From assembly GCA_031280075.1 (NCBI GenBank), contig JAITHG010000300.1, positions 1-10,218 on the forward strand: a stretch of DNA of 10,218 nucleotides, in the 5' to 3' direction. Numbering within the stretch: position 1 is the first letter of the stretch; every line of letters begins with the position of its first letter. A program made the translations under genes and the position numbers. This DNA is from Eubacteriales Family XIII. Incertae Sedis bacterium (GTDB lineage Bacteria > Bacillota_A > Clostridia > Peptostreptococcales > Anaerovoracaceae). The notes beneath the pieces are model-generated. The model was given only the letters and a program-made list of their open reading frames with translations. It was not told the DNA's origin and searched no databases. Positions 6,613 to 10,218 of the stretch are shown one piece after another.

Positions 6613-7785
6613 TCAACGCCCGGAACAGCCCCATACCGCCCGAAACGCCGTGGGCAGGGCATACGTCTCCGAAAGCTCTCCGGCATCCGCCCAGACAAAG
6701 GAATCCTCCCGCTCCGTGCATGCGACATAATAGCAGCGCATGTCCCACACGATATGCGTGAACACATGCCTGCACCCTTCGGCAGCGCGGGCGCAAAGCG
6801 GTTGCAACCCCCAGTCGGCGACCATGCGCAGCACCTCTGCCTCCTCTAGCCATCCCGTAAGGTTCGGAAATTCCCACAGCTCCGCGAGCAGCCCCTTTTC
6901 TGGGCGTTGCCGGATCGCATATTTCCCGTCAGAGCACAGCAGCAGCACCGTCCGGCGCTCCTCGCGTCTTGGCTTCTTGCCCGCCTTGACAGGCAGCTCC
7001 GCTACTGTGCCATTCCGGAGTGCAAGGCACATACCTGACAGCGGGCAGGCAGGGCAGTTTGCAGCCGCGCCAGGCAAGCAGACCAAAGCGCCCAGCTCCA
7101 TGAGCGCCTGCGTCAGATCCGGACGAGACGCAGGCGGCGTGTCAATGTAAGTTATTGACAACATATTTTGAATCCATCGCTTTACGGCAGCATCCGAACC
7201 CGCAGCTCCCTTCCCGCCACCCAAGGGCACCGAACCCGCAGTTCCCTTCCCGCCATCCATAGGCACCGAACCCGCAGCTCCCCTCCCACCATCCGAAAGC
7301 ACCGAACCCGCACCGATCTCATACAATCTGCTGAACACGCGGAGGACGTTGCCGTCCACGGCGGGTGTCGGCAGTCCAAAGCAGATGGAGGCGATTGCTC
7401 CGGCCGTGTAGCTGCCGATGCCGGGGAGCCGGAGGATGTCCTCATGCCTGCTCGGGAATATACCTCCGTGCTCTTCACAGACAGCCTGAGCCGCCTTCTT
7501 CAAGTTGCGCGCCCGGCTGTAATACCCGAGCCCTTCCCAGAGTTTCATCAGTCTCTCGTCCGGCACCTCCGCGAGATCTCGAATGCAGGGAAGCGCATCC
7601 ATAAACCGCTCAAAATATGGAATGACAGCGCTGACGCGCGTCTGCTGCAGCATGATTTCCGATACCCAGACAGGGTAGGGCGCGCGGCTTTCCCGCCAAG
7701 GGAGCTTCCGCGCCGTGTCCCCATACCATTGGAGCAGAAGCGCCGCAGCATCCGCGTCAAAGAGGGGAATCCCCGTCCGGCTCAA
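6613..7785 (-). CDS. mutY: A/G-specific adenine DNA glycosylase MutY
   Basis: MutY removes adenine mispaired with 8-oxoguanine in base-excision repair. The 390-residue protein shows LPWRES (residues 28-33), catalytic Glu43 in VSEIMLQQTRV, the helix-hairpin-helix LPGIGSYTAGAIAS (120-133) and catalytic Asp144 in AVDGNVLRV. A four-cysteine iron-sulfur motif follows (CLPGAAANCPACPLSGMC), with seven residues between the first two cysteines where six is usual. The NUDIX-like C-terminal domain includes KGLLAELWEFPNL. Residues 159-197 are a repeated insertion. No ATG precedes the catalytic domain, so I take TTG at 7785, which overlaps the moeA stop (TTGA) and has GAGGT 9 bases upstream. The longer open frame reaching 8118 would overlap moeA by over 300 bases and lacks MutY homology. 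It is coupled to moeA although the functions are unrelated. Confidence 0.92.
   Translation of the reverse strand: MSRTGIPLFDADAAALLLQWYGDTARKLPWRESRAPYPVWVSEIMLQQTRVSAVIPYFERFMDALPCIRDLAEVPDERLMKLWEGLGYYSRARNLKKAAQAVCEEHGGIFPSRHEDILRLPGIGSYTAGAIASICFGLPTPAVDGNVLRVFSRLYEIGAGSVLSDGGRGAAGSVPMDGGKGTAGSVPLGGGKGAAGSDAAVKRWIQNMLSITYIDTPPASRPDLTQALMELGALVCLPGAAANCPACPLSGMCLALRNGTVAELPVKAGKKPRREERRTVLLLCSDGKYAIRQRPEKGLLAELWEFPNLTGWLEEAEVLRMVADWGLQPLCARAAEGCRHVFTHIVWDMRCYYVACTEREDSFVWADAGELSETYALPTAFRAVWGCSGR
7194..7313 (-). repeat. In-frame 36-bp tandem repeat in mutY, about 3.3 copies
   Basis: Units begin with CCGAACCCGCA on the plus strand at 7194, 7230, 7266 and 7302, an exact 36-base period. They encode 12-residue units such as GAAGSVPMDGGK and GTAGSVPLGGGK (protein residues about 159-197). 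The insertion falls about 15 residues after the catalytic Asp144, in a loop between LYEI and VKRWIQN that is short in ordinary MutY proteins. The frame is kept and the rest of the enzyme is intact. Confidence 0.9.
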
Positions 7786-9083
7786 AGCAGAAAGACCTCG
7801 ACCGTGCTGCCTGCAGGAAGCCCTTCCGCATTGCGGTTCATAATAAAATAACCGTCCGCACCCGCCAAGGTGGAAATCATGCCGGATGTCCCGTAGACCG
7901 GGGTGGCACAGATGCGAGTGCCTGATCCGTTCGGGGCGGCTGTCCCTGCAGCACCCCCTTTCGCTTCGGGCATCCTTGGAGCATCCCCTTTCGCTTCGAC
8001 CGTCAACCGAACCGCCTGACACTTGCTTCGTCCGCCGGCTCCCGGCACGTTCACGCCCAGAAAAGCACGCACAGGCAGGGGGTCGGGCTGGTGCATGTAC
8101 GCCCGTGCCAGCCTGCAAAACAGCATGTCGAAGACCGTGATGGCCGCTGCGGGATGCCCCGGCAGCCCTGCGACGACGGTGGCGCTCGCCCCGTCATAGC
8201 CGAGGATGGTCGGCTTGCCCGGCTTCACGGCGATGCCGTGCGTGAAGACACCGCCCTGCGTCACCTCGTCCAAGATCTCTCGCGTGCGATCCTTTTCACC
8301 TTGGGAACTGCCGCCCGACACGCAGATCACGTCGTTTTCCGGAAGACCGGAGCGCACGGCATCAAGCAGCGCCGCACGGTCGTCCGGCACGAGCAGCCGG
8401 CCCGTGACCGCATAGCCGTTCTTCTGCGCCAGCGCCGCGATCGCCGCCGTGTTGATGTCCCTCACCTGCCCCGGCGACGGGGTTTCGGAGCAGGGGACAA
8501 GCTCGTCCCCGGTCGATATCAGCAGTAAGCGCAGCGGCTGGAAGACTGGGACATCCAGGATGCCCAATGCTGCAAGCGCCCCGACCTGCCCCGCGCCAAG
8601 CCGCGTCCCGCGCGGCACGCACACATCGCCCGGCTTCATGTCGTCGCCGCGCCGCACGATGTTCTCCCCGGGCGCGGCGGACTGGTAGAGCGCCACACGC
8701 CCGGCACCGACCGCCTCCGTGTGCTCGATCATCACAGCGGCATCCGCGCCCTTCGGCAGCATCGCGCCTGTTGCGACACCGGCGCATGCGCCCGGACGGA
8801 TCGCGAAATCAGCAGAAGCCCCCATCTCCACCTGCCCCGCGACCTCCAGGACGACAGGGACACCCTCGCCCGCAGCCGCCGTGTCTGCCGAGACCACGGC
8901 AAAGCCGTCCACCGTGGAGCGGTTGAAATCCGGGACGAAGGCATCGGCGGCAAGATCCTCCGCACAGACCCGCCCGGCAGCTTCCGAAAGCGGCAGCCAC
9001 TCACAACGCCGCTCCCAGTCGCGCACAACAGCAAGCAGCAACGCCGCCGCTGCCTCCGCATCCTGTACCTGCAATAATTTCAT
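7782..9083 (-). CDS. moeA: Molybdopterin molybdotransferase MoeA
   Basis: A 433-residue stand-alone MoeA, the usual size for the family, which inserts Mo (or W) into molybdopterin-AMP. Landmarks are STVDGFAV with Asp59 (the common form is SAMDGYA, so Met is Val here), ATGAMLPKGADAAVM with Thr105, GENIVRRGDD, STGDEL with Glu194, RDINTAAI, SGGSSQGEKDRT with Asp265, VKPGKPTILG and GLPGHPAAAI. Domain IV follows and includes a short repeat (residues 363-384). ATG 9083 was chosen because it lies one base after the stop of the secreted-peptide gene (TGA-G-ATG), a layout typical of coupled translation; ATG 9095 and 9164 are alternatives that would overlap that gene. The downstream mutY overlaps by 4 bases. 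It differs clearly from the fused MoeA at 4304-6382, and the two may serve different metals or enzymes. Confidence 0.92.
   Translation of the reverse strand: MKLLQVQDAEAAAALLLAVVRDWERRCEWLPLSEAAGRVCAEDLAADAFVPDFNRSTVDGFAVVSADTAAAGEGVPVVLEVAGQVEMGASADFAIRPGACAGVATGAMLPKGADAAVMIEHTEAVGAGRVALYQSAAPGENIVRRGDDMKPGDVCVPRGTRLGAGQVGALAALGILDVPVFQPLRLLLISTGDELVPCSETPSPGQVRDINTAAIAALAQKNGYAVTGRLLVPDDRAALLDAVRSGLPENDVICVSGGSSQGEKDRTREILDEVTQGGVFTHGIAVKPGKPTILGYDGASATVVAGLPGHPAAAITVFDMLFCRLARAYMHQPDPLPVRAFLGVNVPGAGGRSKCQAVRLTVEAKGDAPRMPEAKGGAAGTAAPNGSGTRICATPVYGTSGMISTLAGADGYFIMNRNAEGLPAGSTVEVFLL
7951..8010 (-). repeat. Two-copy 30-bp in-frame duplication near the end of moeA
   Basis: GCACCCCCTTTCGCTTCG at 7951 recurs as GCATCCCCTTTCGCTTCG at 7981, a 30-base period. 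It encodes EAKGDAPRMP followed by EAKGGAAGTA (residues 363-382) and is followed by a Gly/Ala-rich stretch, in the C-terminal domain IV. Confidence 0.7.
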
Positions 9084-9084
9084 C

Positions 9085-9237
9085 TCAATCCACATTGCAG
9101 CGATGCTTCGCGCAGCGCCGCAGATCCTTGTCCTCGCCGCCCAACCCCGAAGCGTCGATGGCAAATGCGCTGATGGCGCTTGCAGCGATCAGCACCGCGA
9201 CCAAGAGCGCAGTCACAAACTTGGCAGTACGTCTCAT
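9085..9237 (-). CDS. Small secreted peptide, 50 residues, unknown function
   Basis: This is a short gene with a very strong ribosome site (GGAGGAGAGG three bases before the ATG). The protein has a classic Sec signal peptide: MRRTAK, a hydrophobic core at residues 7-22 (FVTALLVAVLIAASAI), and a likely cleavage after SAFA (residue 26). The remaining 24 residues are charged and end in RRCAKHRCNVD, with two cysteines (Cys42, Cys47) that could form a disulfide or bind metal. Its stop is separated from the moeA start by one base, so it is the first gene of the peptide-moeA-mutY unit. I recognise no family. It could be a functional exported peptide or a leader gene whose translation sets moeA expression. 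Confidence 0.7.
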   Translation of the reverse strand: MRRTAKFVTALLVAVLIAASAISAFAIDASGLGGEDKDLRRCAKHRCNVD

Positions 9238-9304
9238 CGTCCTCTCCTCCAACGCTTTCCGGTGCAGAATTTGCCCCAAAGCGATCTCCAGCAATATTTT
9301 CCCC

Positions 9305-9374
9305 ATTGTAACATGGCAATCAGGCAAAGAACAGCCTACAAAGAGAATATAGCCCGCAACCCGCACGCCCGCAA
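9305..9374 (-). promoter_or_regulatory. Candidate promoters for the peptide-moeA-mutY unit
   Basis: On the minus strand TTGCGG (9374-9369) and TATATT (9351-9346) are 17 bases apart. Closer to the gene, TGTTACAAT (TACAAT at 9310-9305) makes an extended -10 without a good -35. Either would yield a leader of roughly 60-100 bases before the peptide start at 9237. The region is shared with the divergent plus-strand promoter at 9408-9436. Confidence 0.4.
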
Positions 9375-9407
9375 ATCCTCAGCGGCGCAGACCCGCAACA
9401 AAAGTAT

Positions 9408-9436
9408 TTGACAGCCCCTGCCCAGCCAATTAAAAT
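9408..9436 (+). promoter_or_regulatory. Near-consensus sigma-70 promoter TTGACA-17-TAAAAT
   Basis: TTGACA at 9408-9413 and TAAAAT at 9431-9436 are separated by 17 bases. This is the best promoter in the window. Transcription would start near 9443, just before the T-box leader, and run into the oxidoreductase gene. Confidence 0.8.
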
Positions 9437-9442
9437 AAGAAG

Positions 9443-9823
9443 AAACCTGCCAGACCCGATGCATGCCACCGCTGGGGCTTCCCAGTCACAGCGCGTGAGG
9501 TGCGACGCGGCTCGGGCGGGTGGAGAAAGCGGCTATGACGAAGACAGTAAGCCTCACAAAAGCGCCTACAGAGAGATGCGGCAGCTGGGATGCATCGGCG
9601 TGGGGAGGTCTGAACATCACTTCTGAGCCTGCCCTGTGAACGCGCTTGGCGCCAGTAAGGGGGCACGGAGGGGCACCGTCATCACAGCCCGGGGTTTGTC
9701 CGCATCCTCCCGCGAGGGCAGGGCGGTTCGAATCCGTAGAGTGATCGCCTATAGGCGATAAACAGGGTGGTACCGCGGTCGAGCATCGTCCCTGGGTTGG
9801 CATGGCAACCCGGGGTTTTTTTT
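9443..9823 (+). ncRNA. T-box riboswitch leader, probable isoleucine (AUC) specifier
   Basis: The T-box sequence AGGGTGGTACCGCG (9764-9777) is perfect. Stem I features precede it: the loop-E sequence GACGAAGACAGTAA (9537-9550), AGAGAG (9570-9575), GATGC/GCATC pairing (9574-9578 with 9592-9596), and GAACATCACTTCTGAGC on the 3' side with GGCT/AGCC at the base (9531-9534 with 9626-9629). By analogy with known leaders the specifier is ATC at 9616-9618, followed by the usual A, so uncharged tRNA-Ile would be the ligand. A stem III hairpin (ATCGCC/GGCGAT) lies at about 9743-9759. CAGGG (9763-9767) can pair with CCCTG (9790-9794) to form the antiterminator, which excludes the terminator stem. Binding of uncharged tRNA would therefore let transcription continue into the gene at 9856. 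The specifier reading is less sure than the T-box itself. Confidence 0.9.
9790..9823 (+). terminator. Intrinsic terminator of the T-box leader
   Basis: CCCTGGGTTG (9790-9799) pairs with CAACCCGGGG (9806-9815) over 10 bp with one G-U pair and a 6-base loop, followed by eight T (9816-9823). Its 5' strand is shared with the antiterminator, as expected for tRNA-controlled attenuation. Confidence 0.93.
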
Positions 9824-9855
9824 CACCCAAAACGCAGATGGAGGAGGTCATCGTT

Positions 9856-10218
9856 ATGATAGAGATTCGCTGGCACGGACGCGGCGGGCAGGGCGCCAAG
9901 ACAGCGGCGCTGCTCCTGGCGGATGTCGCCTTTTCGGCAGGGCTGAACGTGCAGGGCTTTCCCGAATACGGACCGGAGCGCATGGGCGCGCCGATCACCG
10001 CATACAGCCGGCTGAGCGAAGAGACCATCCGCAGCCATTCGAATATCTACGAGCCGGACATGGTCGTCGTCGTGGACGAGACCCTGCTGAAGACCGTGGA
10101 CGTGGCAAGCGGACTGAAGAAGGGCGGCAAGCTCCTCGTCAATTCCAAGCGGCCGCCGACGGAGCTGCTGGAAGAGTTCGGCGCGGCGGACGCGGAGATT
10201 CACGTGGTCGATGCCGCC
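9856..10218 (+). CDS. 2-oxoacid:acceptor oxidoreductase, gamma subunit (N-terminal 121 residues)
   Basis: This gene has no stop within the window and runs off its end. The protein begins MIEIRWHGRGGQGAKTAA, the hallmark of the gamma (PorG/VorG) subunit of ferredoxin-dependent pyruvate, 2-oxoisovalerate or 2-oxoglutarate oxidoreductases. FPEYGPERMGAPITAYSR (residues 39-56) and YEPDMVVVVDETLL follow as usual. The whole subunit is normally about 180-190 residues, so roughly two thirds is present. GGAGGAGG lies 8 bases before the ATG. The enzyme interconverts 2-oxoacid plus CoA with acyl-CoA, CO2 and reduced ferredoxin. Control by an apparent tRNA-Ile T-box suggests a branched-chain 2-oxoacid substrate, perhaps run in the reductive direction for amino-acid synthesis. 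Delta, alpha and beta subunits would be expected just downstream. Confidence 0.9.
   Translation, partial: MIEIRWHGRGGQGAKTAALLLADVAFSAGLNVQGFPEYGPERMGAPITAYSRLSEETIRSHSNIYEPDMVVVVDETLLKTVDVASGLKKGGKLLVNSKRPPTELLEEFGAADAEIHVVDAA

Noticed and set aside
5718..6761. 347-codon plus-strand open frame
   Set aside because: It is antisense to the MoeA fusion, with proline/serine/arginine-rich composition typical of a GC-rich shadow frame and no domain.
7786..8118. N-terminal extension of MutY
   Set aside because: It lies antiparallel to nothing but overlaps moeA in another frame by over 300 bases and has no MutY homology. TTG 7785 coupled to the moeA stop is a better start.
9650..9750. tRNA gene suggested by GGTTCGAATCC
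   Set aside because: No matching acceptor stem, D-arm or anticodon arm can be placed around it, and it falls within the T-box leader.

Overview
The window comes from a GC-rich, low-GC-lineage-type (Firmicute) bacterium. A T-box leader, strong GGAGG ribosome sites and the protein types fit an anaerobe of the Negativicutes, such as a Selenomonas relative. That placement is an inference from protein style; no 16S or other marker gene is present.

Layout. (1) Positions 1-1756 hold two closely similar Rpn-type PD-(D/E)XK nuclease/transposase genes in head-to-head inverted orientation. Only the first 28 codons of the left copy are inside the window; the right copy (848-1756) is complete. About 450 bases of AT-richer sequence with no convincing gene lie between them. 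(2) Positions 1827-9237 are read entirely on the minus strand and form a molybdenum-cofactor block. In transcription order the first unit is a 50-residue secreted peptide, then moeA, then mutY, joined by a 1-base gap and a 4-base overlap. After a 230-base gap with a candidate promoter comes the second unit: a MoeA fused to a periplasmic-binding-protein-like molybdate domain, then a class V (cysteine desulfurase-like) PLP enzyme overlapping it by 4 bases, then a 45-bp tandem repeat tract, then a MoeB/ThiF-type adenylyltransferase. (3) Positions 9408-10218 are on the plus strand: a near-consensus promoter, a T-box leader with an apparent isoleucine (AUC) specifier, an intrinsic terminator, and the 5' part of a 2-oxoacid:acceptor oxidoreductase gamma subunit that runs off the window.

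How it fits together. MoeB-type enzymes adenylate the C-terminus of a small sulfur carrier, a cysteine desulfurase can supply the sulfur, and MoeA inserts metal into molybdopterin. The minus-strand block therefore looks like late steps of Mo (or W) cofactor maturation, with two different MoeA proteins and a sulfur-mobilising enzyme. The plus-strand leader would turn on a ferredoxin-linked 2-oxoacid oxidoreductase when charged tRNA-Ile is scarce, which suggests a branched-chain 2-oxoacid enzyme.

The most striking structural feature is the spread of minisatellites in the Mo block. There are in-frame repeats of 27 bp in the MoeA fusion, 36 bp in mutY and 30 bp (two copies) in moeA, plus a 45-bp intergenic array.
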